A stretch of 12,960 nt of DNA from an uncultured Coriobacteriaceae bacterium (lineage in GTDB: Bacteria > Actinomycetota > Coriobacteriia > Coriobacteriales > Eggerthellaceae). Position numbers and translations under genes: made by a program. The DNA is taken from NCBI GenBank assembly GCA_946623915.1, contig CAMORQ010000023.1, positions 1 through 12,960 on the forward strand, in the 5' to 3' direction. Below the pieces are notes generated by a model that made no database searches, was not told where the DNA came from, and was given only the letters and a program-made list of their open reading frames with translations. Shown here piece by piece: positions 6,478 to 12,951 of this stretch (position 1 is the first letter of the stretch; every line of letters starts with the position of its first letter).

Positions 6478-6834
6478 TACTAGTTCCGCCGTTCTAACGA
6501 ACGGCGGAACGACTCGACGCTGCGGGGCGGCGACGCATCCCATCTTCGCCCTTGTTTTGATTCTCGTGTACCAAAGTACACTTCGAACCAAAGGCGGGCG
6601 AATCTGGGGCACGTCGCCGCCCCTCGCTGACTTTGGTGGACCTGGGGCTCCGCACGAACGGCGGAACGACTCGACGCTGCGGGGCGCGGGGCCGGGCGCC
6701 TTGCCCCTTGTTTCGCACCTCGCGTACCGAAGTACGCTTCGGCGCGAAGGCGGGGCAACCCGTCCCGGCTCCGCGCTTTTCGCTGACCCTTCGACTACCT
6801 GGGGCTCCCCGCGAACGGCGGAACGGGAGTGCAG
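6478..6834. other. Convergent yebC-moaC spacer filled by repeat array
   Basis: 357 nt between two convergent stops, almost wholly occupied by the tandem repeat described next. The hairpin GTTCCGCCGTTC-taac-GAACGGCGGAAC (6483-6510; perfect 12-bp stem) begins 5 nt after the yebC stop and may act as a terminator or 3'-end stabiliser, although no T-run follows. No gene is supported. Confidence 0.75.
6483..6824 (+). repeat. Tandem pair of 157-nt structured palindromic repeats
   Basis: The 12-mer GAACGGCGGAAC occurs at 6499, 6656 and 6813, exactly 157 nt apart each time, marking two full units and a stub. Shared blocks include GACTCGACGCTGCGGGGCG at the left and CGCTGAC plus ACCTGGGGCTCC at the right. 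Unit 1 folds into a nested hairpin: basal GGGGCGGCGACG (6524-6535) with CGTCGCCGCCCC (6612-6623), middle TTCGCCC (6545-6551) with GGGCGAA (6596-6602), apical GTGTAC-caaa-GTACAC (6566-6581). Unit 2 does the same with other bases: GCGCGGGGCCGGG (6684-6696) with CCCGGCTCCGCGC (6764-6776, one G-T pair), TTGCCCC (6701-6707) with GGGGCAA (6752-6758), and GCGTAC-cgaa-GTACGC (6722-6737). Confidence 0.9.
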
Positions 6835-7329
6835 CTAGGGACGTTCCCAGGTGCCGGATTTGCCACCGGACTTGTGGAGCAGACGCACATCGAGGATCTC
6901 CATGCCGCGGTCGACCGCTTTGCACATGTCGTAGATGGTCAGGCACGCCACGCTCGCGGCGGTCAGGGCTTCCATTTCGATGCCCGTCTTGCCTGTAACC
7001 CCGCAGGTGGCTTCCACGCGGATGCCCACGCGGCCGTCTTCACGCTCCCCCGCTTCCACGGGAATGCACTCAACCTGCGATTTTGTTATCAGCAAAGGAT
7101 GGCACATCGGGATAATGCCTGCGGTGTTTTTCGCCGCCATGACACCCGCCACGCGCGCGCAGGCGAGCACATCGCCCTTAGCCGCCTGGCCAGTGGTTAT
7201 AAGTTCCAGCGTTTCAGGCCGCATGGAGATGAAGCCTTCGGCAACTGCCAGACGCACCGTGTCGTCCTTGGCCGACACGTCCACCATGCGCACGTCGCCG
7301 TTTTCGTTTACGTGGGTAAGTTCTGGCAT
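6835..7329 (-). CDS. moaC: Cyclic pyranopterin monophosphate synthase MoaC
   Basis: 164 residues from ATG 7329, chosen because AGGAG stands 5 nt upstream and MPELTHVNENGDVRMVDV matches the family N-terminus. A frame-open ATG at 7356, overlapping the moaA stop (TAATG), would add nine residues. MoaC converts the MoaA product 3',8-cyclo-7,8-dihydro-GTP to cyclic pyranopterin monophosphate, the second half of the first stage of molybdenum cofactor synthesis, in the cytoplasm. Visible motifs are K51 in KGDVLACARVAG, MCHPLLITK (75-83, with H77) and TIYDMCKAVD (131-140), whose D134 and K137 correspond to catalytic residues in E. coli MoaC (161 residues). It follows moaA closely, in the same transcription unit. 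Confidence 0.97.
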   Translation of the reverse strand: MPELTHVNENGDVRMVDVSAKDDTVRLAVAEGFISMRPETLELITTGQAAKGDVLACARVAGVMAAKNTAGIIPMCHPLLITKSQVECIPVEAGEREDGRVGIRVEATCGVTGKTGIEMEALTAASVACLTIYDMCKAVDRGMEILDVRLLHKSGGKSGTWERP

Positions 7330-7355
7330 ACCTGCTCCTAACCGGTCGCGGGGCA

Positions 7356-8369
7356 TTACCCGCCGATTTGGTTCATACCGACTTGGGTTGCGTTGGCATG
7401 GTCGCCCTGGGTGTGCTCTTCGGGTTTGGCACCGAGAGCCTGCTGCAGCAGGGCGCGCACGTCGTCGTCGGTGCCTTCGCGCAGGACCGTGCGCGCGTCG
7501 AACTCGTCGTCAGAGAACAGACAAGGACGCAACATGCCGGTGCTGGTCAGGCGGAAACGGTTGCACTCGCCGCAGAAGTGGCGCGACAGGGGGGATATGA
7601 ACCCCACCGTGCCCGCCGCACCCGGGAACTGCCAGTAACGCGCCGGCCCTCCGCCATCCGGCCTGCTGGACCCTTCCACGGGCACCAGGCCATCCACGCC
7701 TTCTTCGGTGGCGCGCGCATCGATCTGCGCACGGATCTCGTCGCAGCTGATCACGTCTTGTTCGCCCCAACCTTGCCCGCACGATCCAGAAGAGTCGCCC
7801 ACAGGCATGTACTCGATGAACCGCATGTGCAGCGGACGGTCGACCGACATGCGCGCGAACGCGTAGTAGTCCTGGTTCAAGCTGCGTACAGCCACCGCGT
7901 TCACCTTCACGGGGTTGATGCCCGCAGCAAGCGCCGCGCTAATGCCGGCAAGCACATCCTCCAAGTTGCCGCCACGGGTGATTTCGCGATACTGCTCGGG
8001 GTCGAGCGTGTCCATGGATATGTTCACGCGCGAAAGGCCCGCTTCGACAAGCCTGGGCATGTGCTTTGCGAGCAGGATGCCGTTGGTGGTGAGCGATATG
8101 TCGCGAATGCCGTCGATGGCGTGCAGATCGCGCACCAAGCCTTCGACGCCCTTGCGCACAAGCGGCTCCCCGCCTGTCAGGCGCACGCGCCGCACTCCGG
8201 CTTCCGCCGCAATCCTCACGAAGCGCAAGATTTCGTCGAACGTCAGGATGCTTTCGTGAGGCACCTGCTCGATTCCTTCGGCCGGCATGCAATAAATGCA
8301 GCGCAAGTTGCACCGATCAGTCAGGGATATGCGCAGGTAGTCAATCGTTCTACCGTGGGAATCTTTCAC
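7356..8369 (-). CDS. moaA: GTP 3',8-cyclase MoaA (radical SAM)
   Basis: 337 residues. MoaA uses two 4Fe-4S clusters and S-adenosylmethionine to rearrange GTP to 3',8-cyclo-7,8-dihydro-GTP, the entry step of molybdopterin synthesis. The SAM-cluster cysteines are C20, C24 and C27 (DRCNLRCIYC). LTGGEPL is at 64-70, and the second cluster's cysteines are C266, C269 and C283. The C-terminal Gly-Gly needed in this family ends the protein (MNQIGG). The start is GTG at 8369, aligned with the family N-terminus; GGGAGG nine nt upstream serves as ribosome site. That site lies inside an inserted repeat, and the GTG overlaps the TGA of an upstream frame (GTGA). A second copy of the first ten codons stands 215 nt upstream. 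An insertion around 192-203 and 221-243 is Gly/Ser-rich. Confidence 0.97.
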   Translation of the reverse strand: MKDSHGRTIDYLRISLTDRCNLRCIYCMPAEGIEQVPHESILTFDEILRFVRIAAEAGVRRVRLTGGEPLVRKGVEGLVRDLHAIDGIRDISLTTNGILLAKHMPRLVEAGLSRVNISMDTLDPEQYREITRGGNLEDVLAGISAALAAGINPVKVNAVAVRSLNQDYYAFARMSVDRPLHMRFIEYMPVGDSSGSCGQGWGEQDVISCDEIRAQIDARATEEGVDGLVPVEGSSRPDGGGPARYWQFPGAAGTVGFISPLSRHFCGECNRFRLTSTGMLRPCLFSDDEFDARTVLREGTDDDVRALLQQALGAKPEEHTQGDHANATQVGMNQIGG

Positions 8370-8584
8370 TGCAAGCGGCCTCCCGCCATAGGTCTGGCAA
8401 AGTCAGCGGCAGCACAGCTGGCGAGTGCGATAGCCGCGCCTTGCCCCCAAGCGTACTTCGGTACGCGCAGCGGGGCAAACAAGCGGCTAGCGTGCCGCCA
8501 GATGCGCTGTAAGCGTCGGCAGTGCCGCTGTTCGTCAGAACAGCGGAACCGAAAGTCGATTGTACGACCGTGAGAATCTTTCAT
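8366..8584 (-). pseudogene. Duplicated moaA 5' end continuing as a 72-codon leader frame through a repeat
   Basis: The ATG at 8584 has GGAG four nt upstream and lies 18 nt below a perfect TATAAT. It encodes MKDSHGRTID, the same first ten residues as MoaA, then diverges into repeat-derived sequence rich in Arg, Cys and Ala. It stops at TGA 8368-8366, overlapping the moaA GTG. Codons differ from moaA at Ser4, Arg7, Thr8 and Ile9 although the residues do not. The best reading is a remnant of an original moaA start, now acting at most as a leader peptide coupled to moaA. An independent small protein is unlikely. Confidence 0.6.
8370..8554 (-). repeat. Third copy of the structured repeat, inside the moaA leader
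   Basis: Read on the minus strand it matches the 6483-6824 units in block order: the hairpin GTTCCGCTGTTC-TGAC-GAACAGCGGCAC (8549-8522; one mismatch), GACGCT, CTTGTTT, the GTACCGAAGTAC core, GGCAAGGCG, then CGCTGACTTTG-cca-GACCT at the right. On the plus strand the nested stems are TAGCCGC (8431-8437) with GCGGCTA (8483-8489), TTGCCCC (8441-8447) with GGGGCAA (8472-8478), and GCGTAC-TTCG-GTACGC (8451-8466). It is opposite in orientation to the tandem copies. It lies exactly between the two copies of the moaA start. Confidence 0.85.
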
Positions 8585-8601
8585 AATGCTCCTTCGGGGC
8601 G

Positions 8602-8607
8602 ATTATA
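8602..8607 (-). promoter_or_regulatory. Consensus -10 box of the moaA-moaC unit
   Basis: A perfect TATAAT on the minus strand, 17 bases upstream of the first ATG (8584). The -35 region (TCGTAC at 17-nt spacing) is far from consensus and coincides with one of two direct repeats, so an activator may be needed. Confidence 0.7.
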
Positions 8608-8621
8608 CTCCATCGTGCCAT

Positions 8622-8653
8622 GTTGTACGAAACGTAACCAAGTTGTGCGAAAC
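8622..8653. promoter_or_regulatory. Direct repeat GTTGTRCGAAAC x2, 20 nt apart: likely operator
   Basis: GTTGTACGAAAC (8622-8633) and GTTGTGCGAAAC (8642-8653) differ at one base. They repeat every 20 nt, two helical turns, so a dimeric or tandem regulator would bind on one face. They cover the -35 region and the stretch just above it for moaA, and lie between moaA and the divergent molbindin gene. The regulator encoded at 9355-10284 is a candidate ligand; that is inference. Confidence 0.55.
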
Positions 8654-8769
8654 AAAGCGACACTTGTGGCACGTACTGCTGCCGCTTGCATGGAACGACG
8701 GAAAAGGCAGAATACCAACTGTCAAAGAAAACGGGGCGAACGACCCCATCGAAAAGAGAGGAAACCATC

Positions 8770-9195
8770 ATGAAGATCAGCGCTCGCAACCAATTGAAGG
8801 GCACCATCACCAACGTCGCAGAAGGAGCGGTGAACGGCGTGGTCACCATCGATCTCGGCGGCAACACGGTCAAGGCCGACATCACCATGGAGAGCATCAA
8901 CGAACTTGGCCTGGCGGAAGGCAAAGAGGCGTTCGCCATCATCAAGGCCACCAACGTCATGTTTGCCACGGGCACAGAACGCATCGCTGGAATTTCCGCG
9001 CGCAACCAACTCGCCGGCAAGGTGGTCAAGGTGACCAAGGGCGCCGTGAACGGGCATGTAACGGTGGAACTGCCCGATGGCAACCGCGTTTCCGGCTCGA
9101 TTACCAACGCCGCTATCGAAGACCTCGGCCTGACGGAAGGCGGCGACGCCCTGGCCATCATCAAGGCCACCGACGTGATCGTGGGCGTGGAGTAA
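8770..9195 (+). CDS. Molbindin, two tandem Mop (TOBE) domains
   Basis: 141 residues from ATG 8770, preceded by GAGAGG at 8756-8761. The frame is open to 8686, but that extension is basic and unlike the family. Two near-identical Mop domains are seen. The first (1-70) begins KISARNQLKGTITNVAEGAV, and the second (about 74-141) begins ISARNQLAGKVVKVTKGAV. Each ends with the GLxEGxxAxAIIKATxV motif. Di-Mop proteins assemble into oligomers that bind several molybdate or tungstate ions in the cytoplasm and serve for storage or buffering. It is divergent from moaA and sits between the cofactor genes and the transport genes. A clear promoter could not be picked in 8654-8769. A strong terminator follows at 9233. 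Confidence 0.95.
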   Translation: MKISARNQLKGTITNVAEGAVNGVVTIDLGGNTVKADITMESINELGLAEGKEAFAIIKATNVMFATGTERIAGISARNQLAGKVVKVTKGAVNGHVTVELPDGNRVSGSITNAAIEDLGLTEGGDALAIIKATDVIVGVE

Positions 9196-9232
9196 GTTTC
9201 GCTGCGCTTTCGGGCGCCACTGCGCTTCCGCC

Positions 9233-9267
9233 AAAACCGGGCTCGCACTGTTGCGGGCCCGGTTTTT
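9233..9267. terminator. Strong bidirectional intrinsic terminator
   Basis: AAAACCGGGC (9233-9242) pairs perfectly with GCCCGGTTTT (9257-9266), with three further inner pairs, followed by T at 9267 and preceded by an A-run. It ends the molbindin gene (+) and can also end the regulator gene (-), whose stop at 9355 converges on it. Confidence 0.93.
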
Positions 9268-9354
9268 GCCCATGGTGGAAAGCTCGAATGGAAACGGTGG
9301 CTGCTGCCCGCGACCGGCTACAGCGTACTGGCTCGTTCGCCAAAAGGCGCTTCG

Positions 9355-10284
9355 TTATACTTCGTAGAGAATATCACCTGCGCGATCGGTGTCGTAGCCG
9401 GTCGCGCGAGCAGCAGCGTCCCTGAACGCACGGGATGGGAGCAGGCGCCGCAAAGTCCTCAGTGTTTCTTCGGTAGCAGGGCTCTTCAGGACGACGAGGG
9501 CGAAATCCTCTTCCAGCTGCGGAACGAAATGCAGCCCCTCTGCTCTCGAAAGCGCATCGAGACCTCCTATAGCGCAATCGGCATGACCTTGCGCCACAAA
9601 CGAAGCCGCGGCCTGCGCCGACGCGCATTCAACCGCCGTGTCGAACGCATCGGCCGAAGCCGCTAGGGAAACCAAGTATTCGTCGAGCATAATCCTGGAA
9701 CCTGCGCCGCGCTCCCGGTTGGCAACCACCACATCTGCGCGCAGCAAATCGCGCCATGTACGGATGCGCTTCGGGTTGCCCCGCCTAACCAAAAAGCCCG
9801 CCGTGCGCTTCGCCACATGGAACACGACGAGCGGCGTCCCCGGCACCATACGCTGCACGTACGGAACGTTGAAGCGTCCAGTTTTGCGATCGTAGAGATG
9901 CACGAGCGCGGCATCGACGCCGCCTGTGTACATCCCTTCCAGCCCGACATAACCGTTCACGTACGTCCGCTCGATGGCCGACTGCTTCGACCCGAGTGCG
10001 TTCGACACAAGATCGGCGAGTACGTCGCATCCCGCCAAACGAAACGGGGATGCATCTTGCGCGTTTTCGCCTTCACGAGGCCAAGTTCGCGCAGGGCCGG
10101 TTTTTCCCGTTCGGGCATGGTCGATGTAGGCATCAACGTCGCGCAACGTAAATCGCATCTTGCGACCTACCATGTACGACGAGAGCTCCCCCGCCTTCAC
10201 CAAGTTGTACACCGTGTTGCGGCTCACTTGCAAAATGTCGGCGACATCTTGAGCATCAAGTGCGTTTTCATCGTGAGATGACAT
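9355..10284 (-). CDS. Helix-turn-helix regulator with periplasmic-binding-protein-like sensor domain, probably molybdate-responsive
   Basis: 309 residues from ATG 10284, four nt after AAGGAG; the adjacent ATG at 10287 stands only one nt away and is less likely. Residues ~8-57 form an excisionase/MerR-type HTH (LDAQDVADILQVSRNTVYNL, then GRKMRFTLRDVDAYI). Residues ~80-300 resemble the PBP-like domain found in molybdate-linked regulators (PF12727 type). Landmarks are HLYDRKTGRFN, 'LVVFHVAKRTAGFLVRRGNPKRIRTW' in two parts, NRERGAGSRIMLDEYL, 'AQGHADCAIGG' and a final LPSRAFRD. No signal peptide or membrane helix is present, so the sensor is cytoplasmic. By position it likely controls modBC, moaAC or the molbindin gene in response to molybdate, tungstate or cofactor. 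Its gene starts 75 nt below modC, with an AT-rich gap. Confidence 0.88.
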   Translation of the reverse strand: MSSHDENALDAQDVADILQVSRNTVYNLVKAGELSSYMVGRKMRFTLRDVDAYIDHARTGKTGPARTWPREGENAQDASPFRLAGCDVLADLVSNALGSKQSAIERTYVNGYVGLEGMYTGGVDAALVHLYDRKTGRFNVPYVQRMVPGTPLVVFHVAKRTAGFLVRRGNPKRIRTWRDLLRADVVVANRERGAGSRIMLDEYLVSLAASADAFDTAVECASAQAAASFVAQGHADCAIGGLDALSRAEGLHFVPQLEEDFALVVLKSPATEETLRTLRRLLPSRAFRDAAARATGYDTDRAGDILYEV

Positions 10285-10358
10285 CATGCTCCTTAAGCAA
10301 TATTCACAATATAGGATAATTTAGCATAGCAAAATCCTTCGACGCGAATCCTGTCACG
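10285..10358 (-). promoter_or_regulatory. AT-rich spacer with possible promoter for the regulator
   Basis: 74 nt between the modC stop and the regulator start, strikingly A+T-rich for this genome. On the minus strand an extended -10-like TGcTATGCT and a pair TTTTGC-17-TATTGT can be read. No terminator separates modC from the regulator, so read-through is also likely. Confidence 0.4.
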
Positions 10359-11471
10359 CTATCTGTCCACCAAATAGAGATGCTCGGGCGGGATGCGCAG
10401 CAGGGTTTCGTCTCCCACGCGGGGGAGCGCCTCCCGACCTTCGTAGAGCAGGTTGATACGCCAGAACAGACGCTGGTGCAAGAAGCGCATCTCTGCTTCG
10501 GTGGATTCCACGAGCACATCGGCGTCGCTCGACCGGTCCAGGCACGAGAGCAGCACCATGGCCTCGAAGCGCGATTCGGTCACCCGGTCCACGCGCATGC
10601 GGAACACGTTGGGACCGGGCGCATCCGCCTTTTCCAGATAGAAGGCACGGACGCCGACAGCCCTCACATCGTCGGGGACGGATCGGGCGGCTTCCAGGGT
10701 AATACCCCAGTCTGGGCAATACACGCGACAATCGTCCACACGCACAACATCACAGGTGTTCTTCACCCCCGAGAGCTTGAGCCCCGCCAGCGACTGGGGG
10801 TTGTCCACCAACTCGCGTGCGCCAGCGCGTTCCATGATGCGGCCGTGCTCCATAACCGCGATGCTGTCGCAGAACCGCAACGCTTCATCGATATCGTGGC
10901 TCACGTAGACGATGGTGCCATCGAAGGCGTCGAAAAGGCTTGAAAGGTTCTGTTCGAGGATGCTTTTCAGATGAGAGTCGAGTGCGGAAAACGGCTCGTC
11001 GAGCATGAGAATGCACGGGTCTGCCGCCAGCATGCGGGCAAGCGCCACGCGTTGCTGTTGGCCACCCGAAAGCTGCGCCGGATAACGCTTGGCGAACGGC
11101 TGGACGTCAAAGCGAGCTAGCTCGCGTTGCACGATGGCACTTCGGTCGGCCGCGGAAATGCTACGTGAAATGCCTGCCGCCACATTGTCTTCCACCGTCA
11201 AGTTGGGAAAGAGCATGTAGTTCTGGAACAGCAGGGCGGTTTTGCGCATCTGCGGAGAGAGGTTGACCTTAGCCGCCGAATCGAAGAACACCTGGTCGTT
11301 GACTACAATGCGTCCTTCATCGGGCCGCTCGATGCCGGCGATTGCGCGCATGGTCAGGCTCTTGCCGCAGCCGGATGCCCCCAGCAGCCCCATAACTTCG
11401 TTTTCCGCGTCGAAGCAAACCTCCAGATCGAAAGCAGGAAAGCGCTTGACGATGTCCACATGCAGGCTCAT
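10359..11471 (-). CDS. modC: Molybdate ABC transporter ATP-binding protein ModC
   Basis: 370 residues. The ATG at 11471 overlaps the modB stop by four bases (ATGA). The frame stays open far upstream (to 12131), but that part is opposite-frame sequence of modB. ABC motifs are Walker A GASGCGKS (31-38), Q-loop Q83, signature LSGGQQQR (134-141), Walker B ILMLDEP (154-160), D-loop SALD and switch H192. A C-terminal part (about 235-370) fits a regulatory TOBE-like domain, with AVGVRAFYLE and FRMRVDRVTESRFEAM. It powers molybdate import at the inner face of the membrane together with ModB. Similar ATPases serve sulfate or thiosulfate, but the ModB match and the neighbours favour molybdate or tungstate. 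Confidence 0.93.
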   Translation of the reverse strand: MSLHVDIVKRFPAFDLEVCFDAENEVMGLLGASGCGKSLTMRAIAGIERPDEGRIVVNDQVFFDSAAKVNLSPQMRKTALLFQNYMLFPNLTVEDNVAAGISRSISAADRSAIVQRELARFDVQPFAKRYPAQLSGGQQQRVALARMLAADPCILMLDEPFSALDSHLKSILEQNLSSLFDAFDGTIVYVSHDIDEALRFCDSIAVMEHGRIMERAGARELVDNPQSLAGLKLSGVKNTCDVVRVDDCRVYCPDWGITLEAARSVPDDVRAVGVRAFYLEKADAPGPNVFRMRVDRVTESRFEAMVLLSCLDRSSDADVLVESTEAEMRFLHQRLFWRINLLYEGREALPRVGDETLLRIPPEHLYLVDR

Positions 11472-12871
11472 TCTTCGACCGCTCCCCGTCTGTAGCGCGT
11501 GGTGTGTTGGCTCCACAGGTTGATGAACAGTATGACCACGAAGCTGAACACGAGCACCACCAACGTCCAGAATATGGCGACATCGGTGCGCCCGATTTTC
11601 CAATAGAAGTAGATGGATATGGGGATGGTACGCGTGATGCCCACATAGTTGCCGGCCAAGAACAGCGTGGCGCCGTATTCGCCGAGCGCGCGGGCGAACG
11701 CGAGCACGGTAGCCGCTGCGATGCTCGACCACGATAGCGGAAGCATCAGCCTGAAGAAGATCTTCAGCTCCGACCAGCCGAGCGTGCGCGCCGCATCGAG
11801 CATGTTCGTGTCCAGGTTTTCGAAGGCGCCGCGCGCGTTGCGGTACATCAGCGGAAACGCCACCACCGTCGCTGCAATCACCGTGGCTGGCCAGGAAAAC
11901 ACAAGGGGGAATCCGATGGATGCGAACCATTGTCCGATGGGCGTCTTCGTGCCCAGCAAAAGCAGGAGCAAAAAGCCGCAGACCGTCGGCGGCAACACCA
12001 TGGGGATGGTAAATATGGTGTCGAGCAAGTCGCGCACGCGCGGGCTGGCGTGCAGGGTAAGGTATGCGGCAGCCAGCCCCAACACGAAGATGAACACAAT
12101 GGCGGTGAGCGTGGTCTTCAAGGTAACCCACAGGGGACTCCAGTCAAGCGTCGCGAAGAAGTCCTGCAGACGCTCGGCCGTCGTCGGGGGATCGACGATG
12201 GCCGCCTCGTCGCTGGGAACCAAACTTGCGAACCCAGCGTGCGTGAACTGGGTATAGTGCTCGTTAGCCGTATCGGTGACATCGGAGCCGTCCGAGCCGA
12301 TGATCGTATTGTAGTAGCGACCCTTCTGCAGTTCCCGGTCGAACCCGAACGCCACCCCATTCACGTTGATGGCCTCTTCGCTGATGAAATGCCACGTGGA
12401 GCCATCGATGATGCCCTGGCTGCCGTTTTCGTTCGCCTTGCTCAGCACTTCGATGTAGTCGCGCAAAAAGGCGGCGTCCTCGTCCGAATCCACACGTATT
12501 CCCAGTTCCGATGCGGCGTCGGGCGAGACGTAAACCACGACATCGGTGGTCGTGGCCACGTACATCAAATCGCTTGCCTTCTTGCCGATGTAATAGGCGT
12601 AACCGTAGTACTCGTCGTCTATAGCGCGATTGCTGCCTGCACTGGCGCGGTCGAAATCGTTGACGGCAAACGAACAACCATCGATGGTCGCCGCCCTATC
12701 ATCGGATGACAGCACCAGCCCTTCGACGCCTGCAGCACTTGCCTCGCCCGCAGTGTCTTCGGCGGCCTCCGCCGCCTCGAACGCGGCTTCATCCGACGCT
12801 TCATCCGCCCATGCCAATGCAGGAACTGCGAGCAGCACAGCCGCCAATATATACAGGGCAATTCTTCTCAT
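11468..12871 (-). CDS. modB: Molybdate ABC transporter permease ModB with an N-terminal secreted domain
   Basis: 467 residues, about twice the usual ModB length. Residues 1-22 are a signal peptide (MRRIALYILAAVLLAVPALAWA) with probable cleavage after A22. An acidic Ala/Glu stretch (23-50) follows, then an extracytoplasmic domain to about 240 that I do not recognise; it contains VVVYVSPDAASELGI and STWHFISEEAINVNGVAFGF. The permease begins at DWSPLWVTLKTTL (243-255) as in ordinary ModB. It contains TM helices at about 254-272, 285-306 and 324-342, the coupling EAA loop DAARTLGWSELKIFFRLMLP (359-378), the ModB-type LGEYGATLFLAGN (396-408), and last helices to 455. No separate modA lies downstream. 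The extra domain could replace or assist ModA, which is inference. The ATG has no Shine-Dalgarno and lies six nt below a TATAAT. Confidence 0.92.
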   Translation of the reverse strand: MRRIALYILAAVLLAVPALAWADEASDEAAFEAAEAAEDTAGEASAAGVEGLVLSSDDRAATIDGCSFAVNDFDRASAGSNRAIDDEYYGYAYYIGKKASDLMYVATTTDVVVYVSPDAASELGIRVDSDEDAAFLRDYIEVLSKANENGSQGIIDGSTWHFISEEAINVNGVAFGFDRELQKGRYYNTIIGSDGSDVTDTANEHYTQFTHAGFASLVPSDEAAIVDPPTTAERLQDFFATLDWSPLWVTLKTTLTAIVFIFVLGLAAAYLTLHASPRVRDLLDTIFTIPMVLPPTVCGFLLLLLLGTKTPIGQWFASIGFPLVFSWPATVIAATVVAFPLMYRNARGAFENLDTNMLDAARTLGWSELKIFFRLMLPLSWSSIAAATVLAFARALGEYGATLFLAGNYVGITRTIPISIYFYWKIGRTDVAIFWTLVVLVFSFVVILFINLWSQHTTRYRRGAVEE

Positions 12872-12877
12872 ATGGAT

Positions 12878-12883
12878 ATTATA
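12878..12883 (-). promoter_or_regulatory. Consensus -10 box; modBC transcript likely leaderless
   Basis: A perfect TATAAT on the minus strand with only six bases between it and the modB ATG (12871), so transcription should start at or within a base or two of the ATG. No ribosome site is present. The -35 is weak at 17-nt spacing. Confidence 0.7.
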
Positions 12884-12931
12884 CTAGAACGCGGCGTAAT
12901 GAGATTCTGCCGGACTTGCTTGCGACGGGCA

Positions 12932-12951
12932 CGGGCCTTTTGGCAGGCCCG
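12932..12951. repeat. 7-bp GC-rich hairpin upstream of modB
   Basis: CGGGCCT (12932-12938) pairs with AGGCCCG (12945-12951) over six bases. It lies about 60 nt above the modB start. No T-run follows, so it may be a weak terminator of an upstream gene or simply part of the operator region; the window ends here. Confidence 0.35.

Noticed and set aside
6483..6824. CRISPR array
   Set aside because: Only two long units plus a 12-nt stub; the repeated unit is itself a long hairpin with no unique short spacers, and no cas gene is near.
8370..8554. Moco riboswitch upstream of moaA
   Set aside because: The same element occurs in tandem in the yebC-moaC spacer in a non-leader position, which argues for a dispersed repeat rather than a dedicated riboswitch.
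8686..8769. N-terminal extension of the molbindin
   Set aside because: It is basic and unlike Mop domains; a ribosome site directly precedes ATG 8770, where the family sequence begins.
11472..12131. Upstream extension of the modC frame by 220 codons
   Set aside because: It overlaps the modB permease in another frame; the ATGA overlap and ABC-domain start at 11471 give the true N-terminus.
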